Shown: in pieces, positions 1 to 7,150 of the stretch | How positions within the stretch are numbered: the stretch's first letter is position 1 | Layout: every line of letters begins with the position of its first letter | Source: Chlamydiota bacterium | GTDB taxonomy: Bacteria > Chlamydiota > Chlamydiia > Chlamydiales > Rhabdochlamydiaceae | NCBI GenBank assembly: GCA_011065235.1 | Contig: JAAKFB010000030.1 | Span: 1-12,525, forward strand | Direction: 5' to 3' | Length of the DNA: 12,525 bases | Translations under genes and position numbers: made by a program | Notes under the pieces: generated by a model | Told to the model about the DNA's origin: nothing | Databases searched by the model: none | Seen by the model: the letters and a program-made list of their open reading frames with translations, nothing else

Positions 1-1855
1 GGGGGATATAGCCCAGAAGGGCAGGGGTGGTCGCCAGGCAGATGACGGCGAGGGCCAGGACGAGGTTTTCTTTGACGATCCGCATGGTCTTGTGGGCCTT
101 TTTGATGAGCCAATCGAGCAGAGAGAGGTCATCTTGGAGGAAGACGATGTCAGAGGCGTCGACTGCGGTCGCACTGCCAATTTTTCCCATGGAGATGCCG
201 ACGGTGGAACGGGCGAGGGCAGGAGCGTCGTTGACCCCATCTCCAACCATAATAAGTCCTTTTTTGAGAGAGAGATCTGCGACTTTGTTGAGTTTGTCTT
301 CGGGACGGAGGTTGGCATGGACGGTGGTGATGTTGAGTGCGCGGGCGACGACATGGGCATTTTCGGTGTGGTCGCCGGTAAGCAGGATGCACTCTAGCTG
401 TTTGCTCAGAGAGGGGAGAACTTGGTGTGATTCGGAGCGGATTTCATCTTCAAAGTGGAAGACAAAGAGCGCTTGGTCGATGAGAAGAAAGGTGTTTTGG
501 GTCTCCCATTTTTCGATTTTGAGGGGGGTGTCTAGATGTTTTTGGATGAAGTCGGGGTGCCTGATATAGACGGCGCGGTTTTGGTCATCTTTGCCTTGCA
601 GGCCATAGCCGGGAACGCTTTTGAAGTCGGTGATTTCGGTGGGGGTGATTTGCTTTTCGGAGGCGAGGTTGGTGATGGCTTCCGCGATGGGGTGGACGGC
701 GTGTTTTTCAAGGCCAGCGGCGATGGCGACGGCGGTCTCATGGGTGATCTGTGAAGGGGAGAGGGTGTCGATCCCGCTGCAGGTGAGTTTTCCAGAGGTG
801 AGGGTTCCTGTTTTGTCAAAGGCGATAATGGAGCAACTGGCGAGGGCGTCGAGGACGACGCCTCCTTTGAGGATGATTCCTTTGCGGGCGCAGCTGGAAA
901 TGGCGCTGAGATAGGCGGTGGGGGTGGCAATGATGAGGGCACAGGGAGAGGCGGCGATGAGGAAGGTTAGAGCTCGGTAGATGGCCCCCTCTTCACCGAG
1001 ATACGGCATCGAGAAGATGTAGGGGAGGGTGATGGCGAAGAAGGCCGAGAGTAGGATGATGGTCATCGAATACCACTTGCCGAACCGGTCGAAGAGGCGT
1101 TGGAGTTTGGGTTTGGCGCTTTGGGCTTGAGTGATGAGGGTGATGATCCGATTGAGAGTTGAGTCGGCGCTTGTCCTATTGACTTTGAGGGTGAGGGTTC
1201 CGTCGAGGTTGTGGGCACCGGCTTGCACTTGGTCGCCGATCCGTTTGGCGATGGGTTGGCTCTCACCGGTGAGATGGATGAGGTTGACGTAGGAGCTACC
1301 CGAGATGACTTCTCCATCGAGGGGGACGACTTCGCCGGCTTTGATAAGGATGGGGGTATTGACGGGGATTTCTTTGATGGAGCGTTCGAGAAGTGTGCCA
1401 TCGGCTTCGATGGTGATTGCCATTTTCGGAGAGAGGCGGCGTAGGGTGAAGAGGGCGTCTTTGGTTTTATTGGTGACCATGTTTTCCATCGCTCCGGAAA
1501 ACTCAAAGAGGACGAGGAGTAGTGCCCCTTCGATGCCGCTGCCAATCACAATGGAGAGTAGGGCTGCGAGGGTCATGAGGACGTCGATGTTGATTTCGAT
1601 GTTGCGTAAATCTTCGAGGGCATTGATAAGAGCGGGGGTGCCGACGAGGAAATAGACGGAGGCGAGGCAGAGGTGTGACGCGCTTAGGTTGACGAAATAT
1701 AGACCAAAGGAGATCGCAAGGAGAATGGCGGCTAGAACCGCGCTTTTGAGGGAGAGGTTTTTGCCCCACTTGCGCGAGGCGGGGATGAGAAAGGGGCTGA
1801 TGCTCTCATCTCTACCTGATGCAAAAAATTCGTCAAAGATATAGGGATGTGTCAT
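1..1855 (-). CDS. P1B-type heavy-metal-transporting ATPase (ZntA/CT727-like), 3' end cut by window edge
   Basis: The minus strand is open from an ATG to the window edge, giving 618 visible codons. It encodes a membrane ATPase that exports a transition metal by forming a phospho-aspartate. Visible motifs in order: actuator loop TGES at residues 196-199; an SPC triplet (303-305) in the metal-site transmembrane helix; the phosphorylation motif DKTGTLT with Asp347; the HP dipeptide typical of P1B ATPases (388-389); and the hinge motif GDGVNDAPA starting at 538. Hydrophobic segments precede TGES and surround SPC, and the last helix pair is only begun at the edge. There is no N-terminal HMA domain and no CXXC. 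SPC instead of CPC is the pattern of the P1B-4 (cobalt/iron/zinc type) group, so a zinc label is uncertain. The last C-terminal helix, which would help decide, is missing. Its ATG overlaps the upstream gene's TGA (ATGA), implying coupling. Codon use is strongly C-ending. Confidence 0.93.
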   Translation of the reverse strand, partial: MTHPYIFDEFFASGRDESISPFLIPASRKWGKNLSLKSAVLAAILLAISFGLYFVNLSASHLCLASVYFLVGTPALINALEDLRNIEINIDVLMTLAALLSIVIGSGIEGALLLVLFEFSGAMENMVTNKTKDALFTLRRLSPKMAITIEADGTLLERSIKEIPVNTPILIKAGEVVPLDGEVISGSSYVNLIHLTGESQPIAKRIGDQVQAGAHNLDGTLTLKVNRTSADSTLNRIITLITQAQSAKPKLQRLFDRFGKWYSMTIILLSAFFAITLPYIFSMPYLGEEGAIYRALTFLIAASPCALIIATPTAYLSAISSCARKGIILKGGVVLDALASCSIIAFDKTGTLTSGKLTCSGIDTLSPSQITHETAVAIAAGLEKHAVHPIAEAITNLASEKQITPTEITDFKSVPGYGLQGKDDQNRAVYIRHPDFIQKHLDTPLKIEKWETQNTFLLIDQALFVFHFEDEIRSESHQVLPSLSKQLECILLTGDHTENAHVVARALNITTVHANLRPEDKLNKVADLSLKKGLIMVGDGVNDAPALARSTVGISMGKIGSATAVDASDIVFLQDDLSLLDWLIKKAHKTMRIVKENLVLALAVICLATTPALLGYIP

Positions 1856-2598
1856 CCGATGAGTTTCCCTAAGAAGTAGACGCTTGCTGTGACAAAGAGG
1901 GTGAGGGCAAAATTCCAAATCACACTGTTGAGAAGACGCCTTTTTTCATATTTAGCGGTCATTTTAGATGCGATGATGACGACGAGAAGACAGATGAGGG
2001 GGATGCCGAAGTAGGGCCAAAAATAATAGGCGCATAGGGCGGCAGTCGCGGTGATAAGGACACCGAGGGCTGCGCCGAGGGCCTGTTTGAGGGGATGTTC
2101 GTACACTTCGAGCGAGAGGCCGAGTTCTTCTTCGAGCATGACGCGAAGGAGGCGGTTGTCATCGGCCATCAAAACATCGACAACTTCATCGAGAAGCTTT
2201 CCGGAAAAGCCCTTGGCTTCATACATTTCGCGTAGCTCTTGTTTTTCTTGATCGCGGTGGTGCTCTATCTCCCAACGCTCTTCTTCGATGACGCGGTGGA
2301 GCCGTTCGAGCCGTCCCCAACCGAGAAGGGCACTGCGCCCCGTTTTCCAGAGAAACCATCCAAAACCAAAGGCGATAAAGGGGATGAGAAGGGGATATCC
2401 AAGTGTGGTTCCAATGGCCCAGAGGATGAGAAAGGCAAGAGCGGTTTCTTTGGCGCTATCGGCTGCAGCAGAAAAGTGTCCGGGCAGTTCCGTTCCGTGT
2501 ACTTCTGCCGTTGCCACCGCACCCTTTTTGCGCGCATCCCTCAGATGCTCGGCAACGTTTTTCCCTTTAAAATGCTCGGGTGGAGCTTGGTGTGTCAT
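1852..2598 (-). CDS. VIT1/CCC1-related integral membrane protein (CT728 type)
   Basis: This 248-residue protein lies between serS and the metal ATPase. Residues 100-165 form a charged helical stretch (many Glu/Arg/His) that runs into REMYEAKGF (123-131) and LLRVMLEEELGL (150-161). That pattern is characteristic of the cytosolic domain of VIT1/CCC1 iron and manganese transporters. It is followed by three hydrophobic helices at about 170-192, 196-211 and 227-246, ending YFLGKLIG as in that family. Two more helices occupy about 50-85. The N-terminal region, where VIT1 proteins carry their first substrate-binding helix, is hydrophilic and poorly matched, so transport ability is an inference. I chose the ATG that overlaps the serS TGA (ATGA). 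The frame stays open upstream into serS, but that extension is antisense-like and not membrane-like. The neighbouring metal ATPase supports a metal-homeostasis role. Confidence 0.85.
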   Translation of the reverse strand: MTHQAPPEHFKGKNVAEHLRDARKKGAVATAEVHGTELPGHFSAAADSAKETALAFLILWAIGTTLGYPLLIPFIAFGFGWFLWKTGRSALLGWGRLERLHRVIEEERWEIEHHRDQEKQELREMYEAKGFSGKLLDEVVDVLMADDNRLLRVMLEEELGLSLEVYEHPLKQALGAALGVLITATAALCAYYFWPYFGIPLICLLVVIIASKMTAKYEKRRLLNSVIWNFALTLFVTASVYFLGKLIG

Positions 2599-3872
2599 GT
2601 CGGAGTTAATTCCTTCATCCCATTCAGGTATTTGTGTAACACAATGGGGATTTCTATCGAACCATCTTCCCGTTGATTGTTTTCTAAAAGAGCAACCATG
2701 AGTCGTGAGGTGGCCAGACCCGATCCATTGAGGGTGTGGCAGAACTCCGGTTTGTTTTCTTTGACTTTGTAGCGTGTGTTGGAACGACGGGCTTGGAAAT
2801 CGGTGCAATGGGAAATGGATGAGACCTCGTAATAGCGGTCCTGTCCAGGAAGCCATACTTCGAGGTCGATGGTTTTGGATGCGGCAAAGGACATGTCTCC
2901 TGAAACGAGCTCTGATGAACGGAAGTGGAGATCGAGTCCTTTGATGAGTTCTTCGGCGGAGCTACGCATTTCGTTAAAGATCTGCTGGCTTTGCTCGGGA
3001 GTGGTGAAGGCAAACATTTCTACTTTGTTGAATTGGTGCATCCGGATGAGGCCGCGCTCTTGCGCACCGAGTCCACCAGCTTCCCGTCGAAAACAAGGTG
3101 TGTATGAAACGTACTTCAGAGGAAGCTCTTCGCCGTCTAGCACTTCGCTATTGTGAAGCCCCATGAGAGCTGCTTCTGCAGTGGGAATCAAATAGAGGTG
3201 GTAGTCATCGTCGTGGACTTTGAAGAGTTGATCTTCGAATTTTGGCAAATTACCCGATCCAAGGACAATTTCAGGACGGACGAGTAGCGGTGGTAGCCAA
3301 AACTGAAAGCCATTTTCTTGATGGATATCGAGCATGTAGTTGATAAGGGCCCATTCGAGTTTGGCACCGTTGTTGCAATAGGCAGTCCAGTTGCTTCCCG
3401 ATATTTTTGCGCCCCGTTTGAAGTCGAAGAGATGGAGCTGTTCGTTGAGTTCAACGTGATTCTTCGCATCAAAAGAAAAGGAGGGTTTTTCACCAAATGT
3501 CGAAAGAATGGCGTTGTCTTCGACATTTTGCGAGACCTTAGTTCCCTCCTCGGGAATGTTGGGGAGGTGATAGAGAAGATTGTTGAGAGCCACTTCTTTT
3601 TCTGTGAGCTCTTTGTCCAATGTGCTGATGCGATCGCCGAGTCCGCTGACTTCATTCATCAAGGTAGATGTGTCTTCGCCAGAGCGTTTTTTCTCTCCGA
3701 TTTGTTTGGAGAGAAGATTGCGTTTATTTTTGATTTCTTCCGCTTGCCCTTTGAGGTGACGGACCTCTTCATCAAGGGCTAAAATGGGAGCGACTTCAGC
3801 GTGTGGGTCTTTGCTTTTGAGTTTGGCTTCAATCCCTTGAGGGTCTTTGCGCAAAAGTTTGATATCGAGCAT
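2595..3872 (-). CDS. serS: Seryl-tRNA synthetase
   Basis: This 425-residue cytosolic class II aminoacyl-tRNA synthetase charges tRNA-Ser with serine using ATP. The N-terminal region, residues about 30-100, is a long charged coiled-coil arm that contacts the tRNA. The catalytic core follows, with the serine-site TAE at 231-233, class II motif 2 FRREAG at 261-266, and motif 3 GSGLATSR at 383-390. The phrase LNGSGLATSR is typical of SerRS, and the length is normal. The start MLDIKLLRKDP is the classic SerRS N-terminus, so I chose this ATG. An ATG two codons upstream and a TTG three codons upstream are alternatives, and none has a clear Shine-Dalgarno. The stop overlaps the next gene's ATG (ATGA). 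The order serS, CT728-like, metal ATPase matches my memory of the chlamydial arrangement. Confidence 0.97.
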   Translation of the reverse strand: MLDIKLLRKDPQGIEAKLKSKDPHAEVAPILALDEEVRHLKGQAEEIKNKRNLLSKQIGEKKRSGEDTSTLMNEVSGLGDRISTLDKELTEKEVALNNLLYHLPNIPEEGTKVSQNVEDNAILSTFGEKPSFSFDAKNHVELNEQLHLFDFKRGAKISGSNWTAYCNNGAKLEWALINYMLDIHQENGFQFWLPPLLVRPEIVLGSGNLPKFEDQLFKVHDDDYHLYLIPTAEAALMGLHNSEVLDGEELPLKYVSYTPCFRREAGGLGAQERGLIRMHQFNKVEMFAFTTPEQSQQIFNEMRSSAEELIKGLDLHFRSSELVSGDMSFAASKTIDLEVWLPGQDRYYEVSSISHCTDFQARRSNTRYKVKENKPEFCHTLNGSGLATSRLMVALLENNQREDGSIEIPIVLHKYLNGMKELTPT

Positions 3873-3920
3873 AGGCATCAATTGTACTGTGACGACTACC
3901 CGAAGTCAAGGATGTGGAGT

Positions 3921-4313
3921 CTATTTCCGGGCATTATGCTGAAGGCGATCTATTCCAGTGTCCACAATGAGGTCTAATGTTTTGCTTAGAGAGGTGTTCT
4001 TTCTCAAAGCAATTTTTGCGAGTTGATAATGCCTCTCAGAAGAAGTTCGGTAAGCGATATTTCCTTTAAATTTCTTCTTGTCAATTGGTTCAGGAACTAG
4101 TTCTCCGTGCTTCATGTAAAGTTTGATTGAAGCCTTAATCGCAGTTTTAATATTTTCCATTCCTTCTGCGATTGAATCTGCATCAGTACAAACACCAGGC
4201 AATTCATTAACCCTGATGATGTAGTAAGTTTTACCTCGGTATTTTTCTTGCTCAATGGTATAGCTCCAATTTAAATCGAGGTAATATTTTAGAGTTTTTT
4301 TACGAGTAGCCAT
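3921..4313 (-). CDS. hicB: HicB-family antitoxin
   Basis: This 130-residue protein has an N-terminal HicB domain (about 14-70) with the typical strand pattern YYIIRVNELPGVCTDADS followed by a helix rich in Ile/Ala (GMENIKTAIKASIKLYMKHGE). Its C-terminal segment (about 85-125) has the spacing of a ribbon-helix-helix DNA-binding region (GNIAYRTSSERHYQLAKIAL). HicB neutralises the HicA mRNA-cleaving toxin and represses its own operon. The start is marked by a perfect AAGGAGGT Shine-Dalgarno at 4325-4332, 11 nt before the ATG. It overlaps the 3' end of hicA by 14 nt in another frame, the normal hicAB arrangement. Because hicA is disrupted, hicB is now an orphan antitoxin. AT-rich codon use differs from serS next door. 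Confidence 0.88.
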   Translation of the reverse strand: MATRKKTLKYYLDLNWSYTIEQEKYRGKTYYIIRVNELPGVCTDADSIAEGMENIKTAIKASIKLYMKHGELVPEPIDKKKFKGNIAYRTSSERHYQLAKIALRKNTSLSKTLDLIVDTGIDRLQHNARK

Positions 4314-4701
4314 GATCTATTAATACCTCCTTAAGATCTCGAATTTGATAGGGCAATAACTGGGGCCTTTTCTTGATAGAAACATTTTTTCTATATCCTT
4401 TTTTCCTAAATACATGGTGAGAACCACAAATCTAAGAGGGTGTTTACAAAGTGCTTTTATTGCTGAGAGCTAAGATTTTTGCCTAGGAGACATCTTTGGA
4501 GAGCGGAGCAAACTCAAATTGAGTTTGTGCAGCTCGAAAAGTGTCTCATAGGGAAAAAGATGGCTCTAATGAGCAATGAAATGACTTTGTAAACACCCTC
4601 TCAAGCTCAAAACCGATTTTTGTGAGAAGTTTTTCTGCTTCTCTATATGAAATCGGGCGGTCGCTTAGGATTTTGCTTATCAATTTATCAAGCGTACTCA
4701 T
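4300..4701 (-). pseudogene. hicA: HicA mRNA interferase toxin gene split by a palindromic insertion
   Basis: Reading the minus strand from the ATG gives MSTLDKLISKILSDRPISYR, continuing EAEKLLTKIGFELE, which is a HicA N-terminus. The frame then enters the palindromic element and stops at a TGA (4546-4548) after 51 codons. On the far side the HicA sequence resumes with CGSHHVFRKKGYRKNVSI, then PQLLPYQIRDLKEVLI, ending GYS-stop 14 nt inside hicB. The GSHH segment holds the catalytic histidine of HicA. Removing the 165-bp element plus one copy of a possible 3-bp target repeat (TGA on one side, TTA on the other) restores an uninterrupted reading frame of 77 residues, a usual HicA length. As it stands the 51-residue product lacks the active-site histidine, so the toxin is almost certainly inactive. 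No clear Shine-Dalgarno precedes the ATG. Confidence 0.85.
4436..4600. mobile_element. 165-bp palindromic MITE-like element inserted in hicA
   Basis: The ends are a perfect 17-bp inverted repeat: GAGGGTGTTTACAAAGT at 4436-4452 and its complement at 4584-4600. The repeat extends one more base on each side (A4435/T4601). Inside, the two halves stay roughly complementary along their whole length. A perfect inner inverted repeat, CAAACTCAA at 4509-4517 with its complement at 4519-4527, is centred on base 4518, exactly the midpoint of the element. The element has no coding capacity. It sits inside the hicA reading frame with clean HicA sequence on both sides, which argues for insertion. Non-coding length, terminal inverted repeats and full-length fold-back are typical of MITEs mobilised by a transposase encoded elsewhere. 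The flanking triplets TGA/TTA (hicA strand) could be a decayed TNA target duplication, but this is weak. Confidence 0.72.
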
Positions 4702-4709
4702 TAATTAGA

Positions 4710-4731
4710 ATGATATCAAAATTGATATCAT
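4710..4731. promoter_or_regulatory. Palindromic operator candidate upstream of hicA
   Basis: ATGATATCAA, a 2-nt AA spacer, then TTGATATCAT forms a perfect 10-bp inverted repeat ending 8 bp before the hicA ATG. It overlaps possible minus-strand -10 hexamers (TATCAT at 4710-4715 or TATGAT at 4727-4732), with TTGCAA as a possible -35 18 bp upstream of the first. HicB proteins with a ribbon-helix-helix tail bind such palindromes to repress hicAB, so this is the expected operator. Binding is inferred. Confidence 0.6.
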
Positions 4732-4804
4732 ATTTGCAAGGTGTATTCGCCTTGGCGATGAGAGAAGCGTAATGGATGAGTTCCGCAGGTAGGAAAAGAA
4801 GAGA

Positions 4805-5326
4805 TTAGTAGAACCACCCCTTGCAAACGATTTTCAAACCATATTGGTGGAAAAAATTATTTGATGCGCGAAGGGCCATGTGAGCGAGTTCGTTATTCGA
4901 TTTTTTAGCAGCGTCTTCTTCTGAAAGATCTAAATCTTGGATGATTTTGTCGCGTGCCCAGTTTGGAAGGGGAATTTTGATCGAATCAAAGAGAGTCGTG
5001 CGGCCATCGAGAAAATGGTGTCGGTTTTGTTGTTTTGCGGCTTCATAGAGGGTGCTGCGATAATCAGCATCACGTGCTTCTACGCTTTGCGTCACATATT
5101 CCTTAAACCCATAAAGAAACAGCAGAGAAAAAACAACACTTGCCACGAGGATCATAGAGGTGAAAATCGCGAGGGAATATACGACGGTTTTCCGGATGAT
5201 TCCTGCAGAGTCGGCTGCGCGAATCCACTTCACAATCTTGCCCATCCAATTGAGTGTACGCTCTGGTGGCTTCGGTAGATTGGGTGTAGGATTGTGAGCT
5301 GAAATAGGGAGATCGGTTTTTATCAT
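4805..5326 (-). CDS. Predicted single-span membrane protein, unknown function
   Basis: I do not recognise this 173-residue protein. It has a Pro-rich N-terminus (about 8-22), an amphipathic basic stretch, and one strong hydrophobic helix at about 48-74 (VYSLAIFTSMILVASVVFSL). A mostly polar, charged C-terminal domain of about 100 residues ends in GLKIVCKGWFY. With basic residues before the helix (KIVKWIRAAD, IIRK), the inside-positive rule places the N-terminus in the cytoplasm and the larger domain outside the inner membrane. There is no cleavable signal peptide pattern or known catalytic motif. The gene is divergent from the MFS transporter with a 50-bp gap, so they may share a control region. 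No good Shine-Dalgarno precedes the ATG. It could be a lineage-specific envelope or secreted-effector-type protein, but nothing in the sequence proves this. Confidence 0.7.
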   Translation of the reverse strand: MIKTDLPISAHNPTPNLPKPPERTLNWMGKIVKWIRAADSAGIIRKTVVYSLAIFTSMILVASVVFSLLFLYGFKEYVTQSVEARDADYRSTLYEAAKQQNRHHFLDGRTTLFDSIKIPLPNWARDKIIQDLDLSEEDAAKKSNNELAHMALRASNNFFHQYGLKIVCKGWFY

Positions 5327-5376
5327 GGAAAAAAAATTAGCAGATTTTTTGTTTTATTTCCATTATAAAGAGGCAT

Positions 5377-6615
5377 ATGCACCTTCTTCCTCTACTGTTT
5401 ACCGTTTTCATCGATACCTTGGGTTTTGGATTGGTTTTTCCTATCTATTCTCCCATGATTATCAACAATGACGGGGGAATGTTTTCTCCAGAAGTCTCTC
5501 TTGCCATGCGCGGTTTGGTGTTTGGTTTTCTCGTCAGCGCTTATTGCTTGGGACAGTTTTTTGGAGGGCCTATTTTAGGTGCTCTTTCCGATCGAGTGGG
5601 ACGCAAAAAAATTCTCGTCGGATCGATGTGGATCGCATTTATCGGTTATATTGCAGCAGGCCTTGGCGTGGTCGTACAAAGTTTGTGGATTTTATTTTTT
5701 GCCAGGTTAATCGGCGGAGTTTCTGCGGGAAGTTTCCCCGTTGCACAATCGGTGATCGCCGATGTCAGCACAAAGGAAAATAAGACGAAAAATTTCGGGA
5801 TGATCGGCATGGCGTGCTGGACGGGGTTTGTCATCGGTCCTTTTTTAGGAGGTAGACTTGCCATTTATGGATTCACTGTTCCCTTTGCGGTAGCTGCATT
5901 ATTTTGTCTGTCTAATGCCCTTTTTCTTCTGTTCAAATTGAAAGAAAGTCTGCCCAAGGAAATTCCAGCGAAAATCAGCTGGTTTCATGGGGTCTACCAA
6001 ATCCGCAAAGCCTTTTCGATGCCCGATTTGCGCGGTATCTTTATCGTGATGTTCATTTTTTGTTTGGGATGGGGGTTTTTCACCGAATTTTCTCCTATTT
6101 TTTTGACAAGGCGTCTCGGATTTAATGTTGTACAAATTGCCAATTTCTACGCGTGGGTTGGGCTTTGGATTGCGGTGAGTCAAGGATTGATCATCCGTCC
6201 CATTTTGAAGTTGTTTTCCCCGCAGCGTTTGTTGCCTATCGGTCTTATAGGAATGGCTATGGTATTGCCCATTATGCTGTTTCTCAGGGGAATGGTCAGC
6301 CTTTTCTGGCTCATTCCTTGCATCGCGTTCTGTCAGGCATTGATTTTCCCCACCTCAGCGTCCTTGGTATCTAATTTGAGTAGTACGGAAAATCAAGGGG
6401 AAATTTTAGGGATTCACAACTCGATTCAGTGGGCAGCGATTGGCATCCCCCCCTTGTTTTCAGGGTCTCTAGTTGCCCTCTATCCTCACCTGCCCGTGAC
6501 GGTAGGCAGCATCTGTATGATGATCGCCTTTTTGGTTTTCCTCTGGGCTTATCGTCCTAAGAGGGTGTCGTCGGATTCATCCACCGCCAATAGAGAAGAA
6601 AATCCTCTTGATTAG
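5377..6615 (+). CDS. Major facilitator superfamily transporter (DHA1/TetA-like, 12 TM)
   Basis: This 412-residue inner-membrane secondary transporter has about 12 hydrophobic helices throughout. The first helix reads DTLGFGLVFPIYSPMI, a pattern seen in TetA-like and other DHA1 drug/H+ antiporters. The cytoplasmic loop between helices 2 and 3 carries MFS motif A (GALSDRVGRKK, residues 68-78). A Gly-rich helix with GMIGMACWTGFVIGPFLGG fits motif C of proton antiporters. Length and layout fit the family, with a polar C-terminal tail. A purine-rich AAAGAGG lies just upstream of the ATG, somewhat close. The substrate cannot be told from the sequence; drug or metabolite export are both possible. 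It stands alone on its strand, with a 49-bp gap before the UPF0158 gene. Confidence 0.9.
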   Translation: MHLLPLLFTVFIDTLGFGLVFPIYSPMIINNDGGMFSPEVSLAMRGLVFGFLVSAYCLGQFFGGPILGALSDRVGRKKILVGSMWIAFIGYIAAGLGVVVQSLWILFFARLIGGVSAGSFPVAQSVIADVSTKENKTKNFGMIGMACWTGFVIGPFLGGRLAIYGFTVPFAVAALFCLSNALFLLFKLKESLPKEIPAKISWFHGVYQIRKAFSMPDLRGIFIVMFIFCLGWGFFTEFSPIFLTRRLGFNVVQIANFYAWVGLWIAVSQGLIIRPILKLFSPQRLLPIGLIGMAMVLPIMLFLRGMVSLFWLIPCIAFCQALIFPTSASLVSNLSSTENQGEILGIHNSIQWAAIGIPPLFSGSLVALYPHLPVTVGSICMMIAFLVFLWAYRPKRVSSDSSTANREENPLD

Positions 6616-6664
6616 AGCCCCCTATTTATGATAAATTAGACCTTTCCCAAGGGGGTGACAGAGC

Positions 6665-6997
6665 ATGGCCAAGACCGGATATCCAGAGGCAAAAAATCCT
6701 TTAATTTTGCGTTTTCATCGTCTGATGGATGCGTTTGCAAAATCTGATGACGAGCGGAATTTCTATCTCGATAAGATCGAAGGATTTATCCTTTTTGTCG
6801 ATCTCGATAAGAGTCAGGAAGAGCTCGATTTCCTTGAAAAGGAATTTCTTCAAAGTGGGGAGCGCTATCTTCTCATCCCCAAAATGACGTTCTATGAATC
6901 CAAAAAATTTATGGAAGGTTTTGTAAATGAAAAAATTTATGATATCGATACGAAGGAAAAACTTCTCGAGATCATCCAGTCAAAAGAAGCTAGGTAA
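6665..6997 (+). CDS. UPF0158 family protein (CT429 type), N-terminal part up to an in-frame TAA
   Basis: 110 codons run from an ATG with a GGGGGTGA-like Shine-Dalgarno to a TAA. The segment FYLDKIEGFILFVDLDKSQE, then RYLLIPKMTFYESKKFMEGF and YDIDTKEKLLEI, is the N-terminal and middle part of the UPF0158 family, whose function is unknown. The family's next conserved block (hydrophobic/aromatic helices ending in a WL pair) is present directly after the TAA in the same frame. The product as written therefore lacks about a third of the domain. The gene and its downstream part (7151-7780) look like one former 371-codon gene. Translation of only this part would give a truncated protein. A single base change at 6995 (TAA to CAA, AAA or GAA) would restore the full frame. 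Confidence 0.8.
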   Translation: MAKTGYPEAKNPLILRFHRLMDAFAKSDDERNFYLDKIEGFILFVDLDKSQEELDFLEKEFLQSGERYLLIPKMTFYESKKFMEGFVNEKIYDIDTKEKLLEIIQSKEAR

Positions 6998-7150
6998 AAC
7001 TTTCTAGAATTTATTTACGACCATCTCACAGAGCTAGAAAAATGGCAGCAATTTTACATTGAACGCTCGCGCATCCGGATCATCGAGTGGCTGCGCAATC
7101 ATCAGATCCTTTTTGTCTTTGAAGAAGATCTCGACCTGACTAAAAACTTG

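Noticed and set aside
27..569. Plus-strand reading frame of 180 codons, and several Pro/Ser-rich minus-strand frames between 150 and 1769
   Set aside because: All overlap the metal ATPase, whose own frame carries every expected motif. The strong CTC/ATC/GCC codon bias of that gene creates stop-free shadow frames.
2599..2856. Upstream extension of the VIT1-like protein into serS
   Set aside because: The extension is a shifted-frame translation of the serS 3' end. The ATG in the ATGA overlap is the natural start.
4436..4600. Rickettsial-type palindromic element inserted in frame so that the host protein is kept
   Set aside because: The hicA frame meets a TGA inside the element after 51 codons, so the host protein is not preserved.
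4747..4758. TCGCCTTGGCGA palindrome after the unknown membrane protein gene, considered as a terminator
   Set aside because: The stem is 5 bp with a 2-nt loop and no following U-run on either strand.
6995..6997. Reassigned or selenocysteine-type stop codon
   Set aside because: The codon is TAA, which is not used for selenocysteine, and TAA ends several other genes in this window in the normal way.
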